Shown: positions 21,173 to 33,515, counted from the first letter of the stretch. The stretch: 37,444 nucleotides of DNA from Carex sylvatica (GCA_964058845.1 CAXKVR010000464.1:1-37444), one strand, 5' to 3'. Numbers and translations are program-made. The notes: generated from the letters alone by a model not told the origin.

Positions 21173-22128
21173 GATCGAAATTTTTATTAATATCCAAAAC
21201 TAATAATTAATTTCAAAAACTATCTCTTTGAGCTAGAATTTGAAATTTGTCCAAACGGGTATTTTTTTTTTTCCGGTTTGATAGCTAACTTTCTGGAAAT
21301 AAAGTTGCCAGTTTGAAGCCAGTCAAAACTGGTGAAAAAATAACTGGATTTTAGCATCGGTGATAAAATTGCCGGTTTTCAAGTTTTTTTTTTTTTTTTT
21401 ACAAAACATAAAATGTTATAATTTATTTCTTTATGTGTTATTGGAAAAATTAAATATGCTTTGAATTTGAGTTATTGATCGCGGTTTAAAAGCCACTTCT
21501 AGGTAATATAGAAAATATTGTGATCCTTCTAGTACATTTAATTTCTAAAATGTTGTATCTATTTTGAGAATTATTTTTGAATAACAATCATTAAATAACT
21601 TAAAGTTTTTTTTTTTTTCAAAAATGAAAGGATCACAATATTTTATGTATTTATCTATAAGTGACTTTTAAACCAGGATTAATTACTCAGAATCAAAATA
21701 TTTTTTTTCCAATAACACACAAATAAATAAATAAATTTTCTGATAGTCGTGAAAAATCCGGCATGAAAAATGTTGATTCGAGTTATTTGTCACAGTTTTT
21801 CTAATAAATCAAATTATATATTATTTCATCTATTTTCAAAGAAATATATTAAATATTTCTAATATTTCAATAAAAAAATTATAATTTTCTTGTTTTGTAA
21901 AAAAAAAAAAAAAAGAATTTTTTTTAGAAACCAGTGATAAAATCACCAGTGACAAAATCCGGTAATATTTTTTGCTGGTTTTGACTGGTTTCAAACCGGA
22001 AATTTTTTTTGTTAGAAAGTTAGTTAGAAATTAGAAAAAAAAATACTGGTTTGGACAGATTTTGAATTCTAGTGCAGAGGGGGTAGTTTTTGAAATTAAT
22101 TATTAATTTTGGATCAAACAAAAAATTC
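21173..22128. mobile_element. Long inverted-repeat element (956 bp), 9-bp TSD
   Basis: The flanks carry the direct duplication GGCATTTGA (21164-21172 and 22129-22137), with the next base G also shared. The arms are long and imperfect: CCAAAACTAATAATTAATTT on the left against its inverse at about 22095, and CCGGTTTGATAGCTAACTTT against the right arm near 22020. A second inverted pair, with AATATTGTGATCCTT and AAGGATCACAATATT, lies near the middle (21420-21720). The 9-bp duplication suggests Mutator-type mobility. No transposase was seen. Confidence 0.8.
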
Positions 22129-22137
22129 GGCATTTGA

Positions 22138-24073
22138 GCCCTCCTCTATTGATAACTGATAAATATATGAAAATGGAGCAGAGATCGATATGTTGGCATT
22201 GGGGGGTTGAGGGTTCCAAAGAATTAGAAGCTGGAATAAACTGTTATTAATTTGTTTATCATAATTAAGGGATCTTAATTGGTGGATTGCCTTGATGTAA
22301 ATTTTAGAAACTTATTTAGTGGTTAATTAGAGGTTTGGATATTCCAGCTTCGCCGTTTAATATGTCTTTGTCATTGCAAAGTGTCAAGTGATAGGTGTTC
22401 AATGCAGCAGTAACTATTTTTGGCAGGATGCCGGATAATAGAATATTTTTCATAATTTAATCATAAATGTAATATTAATTTTAAATTCTTGAAACATCGA
22501 TCATCTTATTTTTTTAGAACAAATTGTCGATCTGATTCGAATAGTAATCCAACTGTTGGTTGCCGTCACCGTTACATATCTCCCCTTGGCTTTGCAAGAA
22601 CTCTATACAAACGGATTTGAGATATGTAACGGAAGAGATGAGAATTTGGTTAGAATTTCTCAAACGCACTCGTCAACTTTTAGCAGCCATTGCACTTTAA
22701 GAAATTAAAGAAGAATGGATAACTTGTTTCCTCTTGTCTTAATTGGCTTGCTATTGGAGGAAAACTTGACTTGTAACTTCTAAGTTTAAACATGTTAAAT
22801 CATGACAAAGGCTTAATTATTTGCTTACATATATGCATGATCTATTATTGTCTCGTATGATGCGCACCTAAATATGTTACTGACATGGTTTCCATTAAAT
22901 TAGATTGCATTTGCTCAAGTTAGGAGGCAGAAACAATGTGCCATCAAAATGCATGAACCTATAATTTTCGTCATGGTTTTGTCAACAACTCCAGATCATA
23001 TGTACAACTATGAAAGGGGACATGACAAGCCCCTAGATTCGAATTTCGGTTTGATAATGTACCATAATTACTAGGCCTTGACTCATATCCAATTCAGAGA
23101 TCAGTGGCCATGGCGTAGTGGCATGCATGTTGTACTCCATTTAGGTGTCTATAATACTTGGCCTTGGTTTATTTACTAATATATATATATTCTTTCCTTC
23201 TCTTTTCCATGGTCCAACAGAGAGATGGGGCGAAAATCCGACGCAAAGTTCCTTTCATCCTGTGCTTAATAACGCTTATCCGTTGTGTACACCACTCAGA
23301 ACATAAATGTGTATTATTTTATGAAGATGAATTCATTCAAGACAAGTTACATATATATATACGTACAGAGACCCGAAACCGCATGTAGAAAGAAAGAACA
23401 TATATATATATATATATATAAAATTATAATCTACAATGCTGACGTGGAAAAAAAGTGGTATTATATTAGAATAAGAATCTTCTTATGTGTATGTTTATGG
23501 GGGAATCCACTTGTGAGAATAATTAATTATTTTACTGCTTAGGTTAAATTTTTAACAAATCTAGGTTGGTGAATTAAAGAGAATTGTGTGGTCTCATCTC
23601 CAAGAGGGGATTTGCAATCCGAAGAGGAGCGCACCCATTTGGAGACATTGCACTAAAATCGCATGCATCAGCATGCACTCAGGGTTCTATATTCTTCATT
23701 AGCTGGATGTCTCTCTACAATTTAATTTCTCAAAAAAAAAAACAATTAATGTTAGCATGCTGCTCTTGATTGGCAAATTATTAGTTGAACAAAGAGTATT
23801 GTAGCTTTGCATCTGTTAGATAAGAGATTAATTTGTCCTTTTCATTGCTTAAATCTGCAAATAGGCAAGAGAAAATTAAAATTTATGTAGTAGTGATCAA
23901 GGGAGAAGCTAGACTCTCAAGTTATGGATGTCAAATTAATACAAATTGGAGGTCAATTATATATTTTTTTCATGTTGAGTATGACAGTTAATTATATATA
24001 AAAAAAAATGTATAAGCATAAAGTTTTTGAAAATGAATGAGAGTCAATTGACTTCATGTAGATCAGCCCATGA
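22138..24073. other. Intergenic region of 1.9 kb
   Basis: No gene was recognised. It includes a TA-repeat near 23398-23420. A hAT-like relic at about 23898-24072 (start CAAGGGAGAAGCTAGACTCT, right part GAGTCAATTGACTTCATGTA) is related to the relics at 18551 and 19923. The frames at 23158-23542 and 23584-23769 have no recognisable domain; CGLISKRGFAIRRGAHPFGD is the only non-simple stretch and I could not identify it. Confidence 0.4.
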
Positions 24074-24082
24074 TAATAGTGA

Positions 24083-24499
24083 GAGCAAAGCTAGGGTGTG
24101 ATGTGCTCACCAAGAGGGTTTGGTGAGCACAACTCTAAAAGTATATCGAAACGGCTTCAAACGACGAATTCAAACTGTTGAAATTCTTGTACTTCATGAG
24201 TGATGCATGCATATACAAAATTTTGAAAGTTTCAAATTTGTTTACTACAAGGTCAAGTGGTCAAAGAAATGATGAAAAATGAATATATAAAATAACTTAT
24301 AAAATGTTTATTTATTTGACAGCTTGACCTTGTATCAAATGAATTCGAAACTTTCAAATTTTACATGTACATGCATCACACATGGAATAGTTTATAGATT
24401 TTAACGGTTTGAATTTGTCGTTTGAAGCCGATCCAATATACTTTTGGAGTTGTGCTCACCAAACTTTCTTGGTGAGTACATCACACCCTAGCTTTGCTC
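24083..24499. mobile_element. Hairpin MITE family B (417 bp), perfect 9-bp TSD
   Basis: Perfect terminal inverted repeats GAGCAAAGCTAGGGTGTGAT / its inverse, then an imperfect palindrome through the whole element. The flanks are the exact 9-bp duplication TAATAGTGA (24074-24082 and 24500-24508), typical of Mutator-like elements. The arms hold GGCTTCAAACGACGAATTCA and an inverse near 24410, shared with the elements at 7446, 29268 and 36447. Intact ends and duplication suggest one of the younger copies here. Confidence 0.9.
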
Positions 24500-24508
24500 T
24501 AATAGTGA

Positions 24509-25290
24509 TATCACTATAATATATATAGGACAAAGATATTTTAATATTGTTTGAACATCTTAAATTAATAAAGGGACAAAATTATTTGTACCCTTCAAAT
24601 AAAATTCTTTGATGGATTCTTAATGAAAATAACCAGGTTGCAAAAAGGAAAATTTCTTTCATGTTATCAAATAAAAATTCAAAATTAGAGTTGTGATTCA
24701 ACGTCAAAGGACTCCCTACTAGTGTTTTTTATTTTTTTTGAGAGAGATAAGATCTAGCCTTTCAAATTTCAGTATTTATATAAAAATAAAAATAAAAATA
24801 TTCAAGTTTCAAACATACATCTTACTGCACAGAAAATGTTGTCTTTTATCACTGTATCAAAGGCTAGTTCGTACACTACTAACATTACTCCACCTTTAGT
24901 GTGATTTGTCATTGGTTATTTATTTATTTTTAAATTTTTTTTTGCGAATATTGCACATGTTATCAATTGCATCAACCTGTTGTATGTGCCTGATTAAGTT
25001 GTGAAGAATACATAACTTGTTGGGTCTGAAAAGAAGACATCAATTGCCAAACTTAGGCCCATATATGCATCATCATTCCTCTACTGTCAATAATTAAGAC
25101 GTGTACATATCTTTAAAGCATTTCTCTAAAGAGATTTAATTTACCTGCGAACGTCACTTGATTTTGCCATGAAAAAATAATTAGTTTGCATTGTGTAAAT
25201 TATTTATTCCCAACAAAGGAAGTGGTGGTGGTCCACTTGATACAGTTCATAGTATAGAATAGTCAGAATAATGGATGAGCTTTGTCTCAA
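24509..25290. other. Upstream region of the WAT1-related gene
   Basis: About 780 bp without coding sequence; the proximal part would be the promoter of the transporter gene. No specific regulatory motif beyond the TATA box listed separately is claimed. Confidence 0.4.
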
Positions 25291-25293
25291 GGC

Positions 25294-25300
25294 TATATAA
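25294..25300 (+). promoter_or_regulatory. Probable TATA box of the WAT1-related gene
   Basis: TATATAA, about 120 bp before the start codon, would place transcription start near 25325 and give a leader of roughly 90 bases. The upstream distance and sequence are typical of a plant TATA promoter. Confidence 0.6.
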
Positions 25301-25418
25301 GCTTGCCAACCTCACACATTCCTCTTCACATCAAGTGCAAAACAAAGCATCATATCACTCAACAAAGAAGACATATATATATACTTAGATATTGAGTTTG
25401 GATAAGGTGGTGGTTACA

Positions 25419-25768
25419 ATGGCAGTTGGAAAGATGTTCAACGAGATTAAGCCATTCATCTCTATGATTTTGCTTCAGGTAGGGTTTGCCGGGATGTATG
25501 TTGTTGCGGTGGCATCACTGAAGAAGGGAATGAATCACTTTATCCTGGTTGTTTACAGAAACATTTTTGCAACATTGTTTATGGCTCCTTTCGCACTTTA
25601 TTTTGAGAGGTAAATATTTTTTTCTCTTTGTTGTTTTACTTTGCAAAGTATATATAGAAAGAGATATATATAGTTCATTGAAGAGAAATTAAATTTCATG
25701 GCGTTGTTCTTCAAAGATGTTAGATGTAGTCAAAACACAACCATGCATTAATCTTTTTCTTCTTATGA

Positions 25769-25829
<61 letters not shown>

Positions 25830-28106
25830 CAGCAAATTGCAGGAAACTATGTTAATTTCCTGATTTATAGTTCAAAACACCTTTTGAAATAAAGCATGAG
25901 AAAGAAACTTGTGAACCAGAACTTATTCTGTTTGTGAAATTAATTAAGAGGTACACAGTGTAATTTATAATAGGAAGTATATTAATATTGTTTTTGGATC
26001 CTCTAACATAAGCGGATAAGCATGATATAATTTCAATATATGCGAAGTACATAGCCATATATAGTACGTACGTACTGGAAAGATTTTTTATTCATAATGC
26101 CAAAATAGACAATTTATTGTTTTCTTTTTGATAAATTTATATACATTATTCGTTTATAAGTGCTGCTGACAATGAATGCATTATGATATTCATTTTTTGT
26201 GCTCATGTATTGTGGATATGTACGCACAATTCACAAAGAGATCACAATTATACCTTTTTTATTAGTGCTAATTTAACCAAAAGCAAGCTCTCGTCATTAA
26301 TCAGTTCGTGATTCGATAATATCATATACCAAACATGGTACATCGATTACATCAAGAATATTCTCCTTGAAAGTTAGATAATTTGACACAAGAATATTCT
26401 TCAAATACTTTTCCTAACAATATGAAGCTTATTCACAATAAAGAATTAATTAGTTGAATATATCCACAGATTGATTTCCAAGTTTTTTTCTTGATTGTTT
26501 GTAATTTTCTCCAGTGTAATTAATTATTAATTTCCTCTTAACAGGAACACAAGACCAAAGCTGACACTAAGAATCTTTCTGAAAATTACGGCGCTTGCTG
26601 TGCTTGAGTAATTATCTAGCTAGTTCTCTATCTTAATTTCACCTTAATATTTGTTTGCCTGTGTACTTAAAAGAATTTCTGCTAATTTCTTTCAGACCCG
26701 TTCTCGATCAAAACTTCTACTTCATGGGCGCAAACTATACCTCGGCTGGATTTGCATCGGCTTTAGTAAATATGCTTCCTGCAATCACCTTTGTCATGGC
26801 AACTATACTAAGGTAAAAACATAGTACCAGTGTTACAAAATTCATGCTTAACATGAAAATATGTAATATTCAGCCTTCTAACTGTCCTATATTTCATATA
26901 CAAAAATTAATCAGGATTGAGAGAGTAGCAATGAAGGAACGCCGAAGCCAGGCCAAGATTATTGGAACAATGATCACAGTTGCTGGTGCATTGCTGATGA
27001 TTATGTACAATGGCCCGGTGGTACAGTTTCCATGGTCCAAAGGAATGCACCACAGCAGTGCCGAATCGGTTCATAACGGAAGCAACTGGCTCAAAGGAAC
27101 CTTCATGGTCATAATCAGTGCCTTCTGTTGGGCTGGGTTCTTCATCCTCCAGGTATATATATACAATATATATGTCATTTATGAATGTTTAAGATAAATA
27201 TAATTCGTGTTTGATCTCGTTCTTTTTTTTTTTGGTATAGTCTAATGTATTGAAGAGCTATCCATCGGAGATGACACTGACGACCTTGATATGCTTGATG
27301 GGTACACTGTTGAACGGAGCAATTACACTTGTGGTGGAAAAGGGGAATATGAAGCTTTGGGCTATCGGCTTCGACATGCGACTCTTCACTTGTGTCTATG
27401 CTGTATGTTGCATTTAATTGCTATCCTATACTTAAAATATCAGCAAGTATAATAACAGAAACAAACTGGTGCCTCCAAAACAGTTAGTTAAGAGTGTTGG
27501 ATTCTATCTAAGAATGAAGGGTTTAGTTTTCATCAAAAACAAAAAGAATTAACTCAAATAAATAAATAAATTATGAATTTCTGGTAATGTGACTAACAAG
27601 CATATCCGAAACAATTTAATATTTGCAGGGTATAGTGTGTTCTGGTGTGGCATATTATGTTCAAGGACTTGTTATAAAACAGAGGGGCCCAGTCTTTGTG
27701 ACAGCATTCAATCCTCTTTGCATGATCATAACTGCTCTGCTTGGTTCCTTCATTCTAGGAGAACAGATCACCTTAGGAAGGTTTGTCAAATCAAAATTTC
27801 CTGATGCTTTATCTATCAAGATATATGATAAATGCAGTGTAACAAATAATTAATTGTGCACAACATGTGTTTTAGTGATGCTAACACGTGCCTTTCTTTT
27901 GCATCTGCAGTGTGATTGGTGCTATAATCATTGTCACAGGACTCTATGCTTTGATATGGGGCAAAGGCAAGGATCAGTTAGACAAATTCTCTGATTCTGG
28001 TGCAACCGAGCTACCATTGTCGACAGTTCATGATTGCAAGCATGATCACTCAAGCCACCACCACACTGGAAATGGCCATGGTGGTTCAATAAAAACCAAT
28101 CCATGA
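25419..28106 (+). CDS. WAT1-related (nodulin MtN21/EamA, UMAMIT) transporter
   Basis: Complete gene of seven exons: 25419-25609, 26545-26607, 26696-26812, 26915-27152, 27241-27402, 27629-27780 and 27911-28106. All have GT-AG junctions and the frame is continuous, giving 372 residues, normal for the family. It starts MAVGKMFNEIKPFISMILLQ, where a first membrane helix begins. Two EamA repeats of about five helices each cover roughly residues 10-140 and 185-327, so ten membrane spans are expected. Family signatures are EPVLDQNFYF, NMLPAITFVMA, RRSQAKIIGT, GTFMVIISAFCWAGFFILQ and the last helix VIGAIIIVTGLYALIWGKGK. The family includes exporters of amino acids and auxin at plasma membrane or tonoplast; the substrate here cannot be read. 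The C-terminal tail is histidine-rich (seven His within 348-364). The first intron (935 bp) contains a TA/GA microsatellite. No operon-like relation to neighbours. Confidence 0.94.
25770..25830. repeat. (TA)n(GA)n microsatellite in intron 1 of the transporter gene
   Basis: A TA run of about 34 bp followed by a GA run of about 26 bp, inside the first intron. Likely length-polymorphic. Confidence 0.9.
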
Positions 28107-29267
28107 AGGAGCGAACCGAATTGCGCGCTTGCTCCTCATGCAGATTAATTTTTGCCTATTCTAATTTATCACATATGCAACTTGTGCTTTTAATTAATTA
28201 GTGCAATAAGCATTTTTAATTGTAATTGCATTTGATTGTGATGGATGTTTTACTTTAAATTTGGATAATGACATGCATACTTGTGCATGATTAATTAGGA
28301 TGTATTAAAGAAATTAATCAACACTCCTCTTTTCCATATAATGTTTCTTTTCCTTACTTTCTGTGCATTTCCTTTTGCCCTCAATGGGTTTACAAGAGGC
28401 ACCACTTTTTTCTCTACTTGTCGCCTTGAAATTTATAGATGGATATGGTACATAGAAATAATGTAACCTTTTTTTCTGTCCATTGTTTCTTCCTAATGGA
28501 ATTCGCGTGTACTCTGTCCTGCTCAATTGTGCTCTGTCCTTTTCAATTGTGTCGGCATTCGGGAGAATTAGCAAGATAATTACAAAACAAAAGAAATACA
28601 GAGGCCAAAAACAATAATATATTTCACTTCCATAGAGTTTGAATATACAATTTTGCCATAAGAGTTTGAACATACAATTTTGGAATTTCAGTTCAGTTCA
28701 GTAAACTTGTAAGCAAAGTAAACCACCACCTCTCTATTAATTTGATTGTCTACTCTAAATTTCGTTTGATTTTTTGATAGAATTTTTATAACGTCTCTTT
28801 GTAGTTAATCGTGTAGTAGACATGAAATAGAATATTGTAGGTAGTTCGATTCTATTTCTAGCTCTTCACAATCACACTTGACAGAAATCCACATAAACCC
28901 GGAGCAGGGACATGGTGGGGCCCGGCTGTCCAACTTGGTTCATTGAAAGACAGCGCGGCGCCGGACATATTAATTTAATATAAAAATCCCATCTTCCGTA
29001 TTAAAGGGTAGGCATAGGTAATTCGTATTATGGACCGTCGGATCCGTTTTAAAATTCGTACATACTAAATTTATATTAATATTAAAAAAAAAATTGAATT
29101 ATAAATTGTGGTCGGATTGGCTCTGTTTAACTCAAAAGATGCTCTTTTGAGTTAATGCAGACGACACGGACTGCGCATAGCAACACTGCTAACTTTTTTT
29201 TATTAATATAATATTTTAAAAGAAAATGTGTGAAGTATAAACAAATTTAATTCTATTTAAAGAGTAG
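28107..29267. other. Intergenic region after the WAT1-related gene
   Basis: The first 150 bp or so are probably 3' untranslated sequence. The rest shows no gene. The segment 28990-29165, with ATGGACCGTCGGATCCG and TTTTGAGTTAATGCAGACGA, resembles parts of 3430-3550 and 30145-30240, suggesting a dispersed, decayed repeat. Confidence 0.4.
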
Positions 29268-29650
29268 CGCTAGGTGTTGTTAAGTTCACCAAGTTTTTTT
29301 TTGATGAATTCAAGTTTAATACTCATCGAATCAGTTTTAAATGACAAATTCGAACTGTTGAAACTCGTCTATCTTACGAGTGATGCGTTTACATATGAAA
29401 ATTTTAAACATTCGAATTAATTTAGTATAAAGTTAAGCAGTCAAAATTAGAAAGTTAATAAATTAATTTTTCTAATATTTTTTTACTACTTGACTCTATG
29501 AAAAGTTAATTTAAATTTTTTTTTTTTAAATGTAAGCGCATCACTCGTAAGGTAGGCGGGTTTCAACAGTTCAAATTTGTCGTTTGAGACCAATTTGATA
29601 AATTTTAGACTTGAGTTTATTAAGAGATTTAATGAACTTAAGAAAAAGAA
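29268..29650. mobile_element. Hairpin MITE family B, decayed copy
   Basis: An imperfect palindrome with arms containing AAATTCGAACTGTTGAAAC and TTACGAGTGATGCGTTTACA, against inverted partners at about 29535-29580. The outermost ends (TTAAGTTCACCAAG and the inverse near 29635) are eroded and no target duplication is clear, so the limits are approximate. Confidence 0.7.
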
Positions 29651-30333
29651 ATTAATGAGATGCAGGAATGTCCTCATGTTTTTTATGCTTTAAATTTTAT
29701 CTGATACTTCCTAAATATTTAACTTTGCTAATTTAATTATCTATTTAAAATGGGCACTTTTCAACGTAGGCCTCATATAAATTTGGAAAGATAATACAGT
29801 CATTAATTTATCAGATATTGAAGGACTTCATTCGTTTAATCGTTTGCAGGTTGATGTTAAAAACTTGTAACCTAAATGTTACTAAAAGAACCACATCGAG
29901 CTCATTAATGTGAGGTAATTTGTAGGCAGTATTAAATGACTCTGATGAAAGCCTAAATTAATTGGATACAGAAATAAAACAGCAAGTCAGCAAACTGTTG
30001 AGAATCGGATAGATTCCAAGGGTGTTAAATTGACAAAAAAATGAAATTATCCAAAAAGAACAACCACCACCGTGTGGGGCCCAGTTGTCAGGGTCGGAAT
30101 TACAACAAACGATCTTTGCCAAGTCCATTATTCGTTCCCCTTCAGGAATTCGTAGTCTCTGCGTTAACTCAATATTTGAGTTAACGAAGAATAAATTGAA
30201 ATCGTCCGATCAGTGTTGACACGAATATTAAAGATGCACCGTGAGTTTCACCTTGGGTTGGATAGGCCCGGATCCTGATTAGACGGTCAACATGCATTAC
30301 CTCAAACTTTATGTTAATGCCGAGAATTCTCAA
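29651..30333. other. Intergenic region, no gene seen
   Basis: AT-rich with no identified exon. A short palindrome GTTAACTCAATATTTGAGTT then AAC lies at about 30163-30185. The minus-strand open frame at 30181-30444 runs into the neighbouring foldback element and is not supported as a gene. Confidence 0.4.
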
Positions 30334-30342
30334 ATTCAAAAC

Positions 30343-31096
30343 CCGAAATTTTTTTCTTACCACCCAATAAATCAGAATTAAATGAATATCACCCATTAAT
30401 TCTGAATTCAGATTCCACCACGAACGCATACCCAATCCGCGCACGGATCACAATCGGTACGCGGACTGAGTATGCGTACCGATTCTGAATTTTTTAATTT
30501 TTTAATTTTTATTTTTTACTAATCCGTCTGCATACCTAGTATGAGGATGATTTTTTTTTTTTTTTAGTTATGGTTTGAATTGTTTGAAAAAAAATTGACT
30601 AAATTTTTTTTTTCTGTTATGCGTATATAATTTGTAGTACAAAATATTTATCAAATTGTGCGTGTAATTTGTAGCGATTTGTGCACCAACTTAATACAAA
30701 ATGCTGCTCAAATTGTGTGTATAATTTGTTGTAGTAACTTTTAGTTCAAATTTAGTCAAAAAATTTATTTGTTAAATAAGTGCGTTTTATTTTCTACAAT
30801 TTCACCGTCAAATTTTATTTGTACATATAATTCTAAATACTACAAAACGAAACATAATAGAACAGAATTTTTTTCAAATAATTCATAATAGAACTAAAAA
30901 AAAAAATCCGTATGCTGGATTAGTAAAAAATTCAAAAAAAAAATTTTAAAATTTAGAATCGATATGCATATCCAGTCTGCATACTAATTGAGATTTGTGT
31001 GCTTATTGAATATGCGTTTGTGGTGAAATTTGAATTCAGAATTAATGAGTGATATCCATTTAATTCTGATTTACTGGGTGGTAACTAAAAAAACGG
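30343..31096. mobile_element. Foldback element (about 754 bp) with 8- to 9-bp TSD
   Basis: The arms of about 140 bp start CCGAAATTTTTTTCTTACCA on the left and CCGTTTTTTTAGTTACCA (read in reverse) on the right, then share CACCCAATAAATCAGAATTA and further sequence inward. Both flanks carry TTCAAAAC (30335-30342 and 31098-31105). Counting one more base gives nine with one mismatch. The middle is AT-rich with no coding sequence. It ends about 345 bp before the p24 start codon. Confidence 0.75.
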
Positions 31097-31105
31097 GTTC
31101 AAAAC

Positions 31106-31441
31106 GGACTCTTGACGCAACTGTTTTGACTTTTTGACTATTGTTTGAATCTTACAAAACCCTCAGCTCTGAACCTCTGACTCCTGGGACCCTCCCTTCA
31201 TTAATAGACCTTCCCTACAGAATTAAATAAAGACAACCTTCGAAGTTAAAGTACCCAACCCGTGACCCGTAGTCGATTCGATCGGGAAAAGAAAAGAGTT
31301 AAAAATAAACCAAAGACAGTTAATCCCAATCGAAATTCGGAGTAGAGTTTGTTTCTCGTTAGCCCAGATCTATTGAGATTTGGGTTGATCCTCGCTTTAC
31401 TTGGAGTAGAGAGATCGATCGTCGGAAACGAAACTCCTACT
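31106..31441. other. Upstream/leader region of the p24 gene
   Basis: About 335 bp, less AT-rich than its surroundings toward the start codon, probably promoter and 5' leader. No confident TATA box was identified. The frame ahead of the chosen ATG is open from 31349 but has no ATG before 31442. Confidence 0.45.
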
Positions 31442-33105
31442 ATGGGAGGTTTCTCTAGAACGGTTATGGCGGTGACGGTGGCGATGGTGATAGCGGTGTG
31501 GTTGGCGGAGAGCGCCGCCGCGGTGTGGCTTGAGTTACCACAGAAAGGTACTAAGTGCGTGTCAGAGGAGATCCAGCCTAACGTCGTGGTTTTGGCTGAT
31601 TATTCGCTTATGTTTGAAGGAAACGCCTATAACCACCCAACAATGGCTGTCAAGGTAGTAGTTTCTGGTTCTTGTGCTTCAATTTGGATACTTGAGTTGG
31701 AATAACTGAAAATTTGGTCTCATTTGAGTCGATTGGGATGGATTTTATGGGGATCTGGTGTAGGAAAGTTTAAAAGAGGAAAATTGGCGTGATACTGAGA
31801 CTGGTTCTCTTAGCCTTTTAATTATATAATTAGTGGTGTTCATCAAATTTTTAAGTTAGAATTCTCAAATTTGTGATTTCAGCTGGACGTTATTCAAAAG
31901 CCAGAAAAGGTAAAACTAAAAAAGAGATAAATCAGGAACTTAAAAGTAGATTCATTTTAAAGTACCGTAGCCCACCTCATTTAATGTAATTCATTTTAAA
32001 GTTGTTATTTCTTAATCCATGAGAAATTGAATCTGCAATATAGACTTACAGGTAATGGTTTTATCAGTTGCATCACCTGGGAAAACAGTTCAATCTTGCA
32101 TTTAAACTAAGTGATATCTTGGTGTGAATAGAACCATTTGTTGAGATTACTTTTGTTATGGTATATATCTAGGTTACATCACCATATGGAAACACATTGC
32201 ACCACAATGAAAATGCCACTGTAGGTCAATTTTCTTTCACAACATCAGAAGCGGGGAATTACCTTGCTTGCTTCTGGATCGACAATGATATTAAAGAAGC
32301 TGGAGCGAGTGTAAATATTGATTGGAAGATTGGAATTGCAGCAAAGGATTGGGACTCTGTTGCTCGAAAAGAAAAGCTTGAGGTAGATAAACATTGGAAT
32401 TTCATAGGACAAAGTAAACTTTAGTGCTTGCCTGCTTGGAAGTCTGATTTAATTATTTTTAAAATGCCCAAATTGATAGCACTTCCTGCACAAACTCAAT
32501 TAGAAGTACAGTTAAACTTTAGCTTCTGAGACAAACAAAACAAAAGAAAACATAAAATGTTGGTTTTTTTTTCTGTTAGTCATTGGATATATCAATTATT
32601 AAACTTTACAAACTGGTATTTGATTTGTTATGGATAGGGTGTAGAACTTGAGCTGAGGAAGCTAGAGGCAGCAGTGGAGGCAATTCATCATAATTTATTA
32701 TATCTTAAAGCAAGGTCGGTCATACTTGTGATTCTGTTCATTTTACACACTTGATTATTTGAAATATCTATTAGCAAATTTATTTGTCCAGTGTATAAGT
32801 GTAGATTAGAGTTCTCCTAATTTGCATGCAGCACTTTTTGAAATTTCAATTTTTATGATGTCATCGCACTAGCAACTCATTTCAGTTATAACAGTTGTAC
32901 CATACTTGATGCTGAGATGGTTATTATTGCTTTAAAAAATAATGGTTTTTTTGGTTGCAGAGAGGCAGAGATGAGGATAGTGAGCGAGAAAACAAATTCA
33001 AGGGTTGCATGGTTCAGTATCATGTCACTTGGTGTCTGTATTGTGGTATCAGTCTTGCAATCGTGGCATCTCCAAGGCTATTTCCGGAAGAAGAAGCTTA
33101 TTTAA
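31442..33105 (+). CDS. p24 delta-type cargo receptor (emp24/GOLD, TMED family)
   Basis: Complete gene of four exons, 31442-31654, 32173-32382, 32638-32714 and 32961-33105, all GT-AG and in frame; 214 residues, the usual p24 length. A signal peptide covers about residues 1-27 ([10 protein letters not shown]). The GOLD domain follows, with C39 and C104, expected to form the conserved disulfide, and the motifs [21 protein letters not shown] and [15 protein letters not shown] coiled coil lies at about 137-175 ([25 protein letters not shown]). The membrane helix is about 182-201. The cytosolic tail [12 protein letters not shown] carries an aromatic pair for COPII binding and a C-terminal KKXX signal for COPI retrieval. 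Such proteins cycle between ER and Golgi and help package cargo, including GPI-anchored proteins. The tail supports the plant delta subfamily. The start is the first ATG and directly precedes the signal peptide. Confidence 0.95.
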
Positions 33106-33515
33106 AATCATCACTCCACTATGTAATACCAATGTTCCATTTGTTTTTGAATTGAGGCATACAGAATTTTGGGTTTCCTTAGTTCAATGCTTGTGCTAAA
33201 CTGAAATTATTTATGATATTGAGCTAATACAAAAGATTTTACAACTTGTAGGTGTAGTTTCATAATTCATAATACATTTTTGTATCATATTCTTTTCTGT
33301 TATCATTTGATTCCTGTAAAACCCATTTTTGGAGGTTAGGATACTGCTGTCAAGCTCTGAATAACAGTTACCCATACAACTGGAATACAAGTTAAAAGTA
33401 CAATGCATGCGTTAAATAATTACATACATATCTTGGCTACTACAAACAACATCGATTATAATTACACATTATCTATATGTTATGCTGGGCTCTGCAAATA
33501 CAGTTCAGCTTTAGT
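33106..33515. other. Region between convergent genes
   Basis: 410 bp between the p24 stop and the stop of the receptor kinase on the other strand. It should hold both 3' untranslated regions. No further gene was seen. Confidence 0.5.

Noticed and set aside
23584..23769. 61-codon frame with a non-repetitive N-terminal half
   Set aside because: No recognised domain, no splice context and no neighbouring exons; left uncalled.
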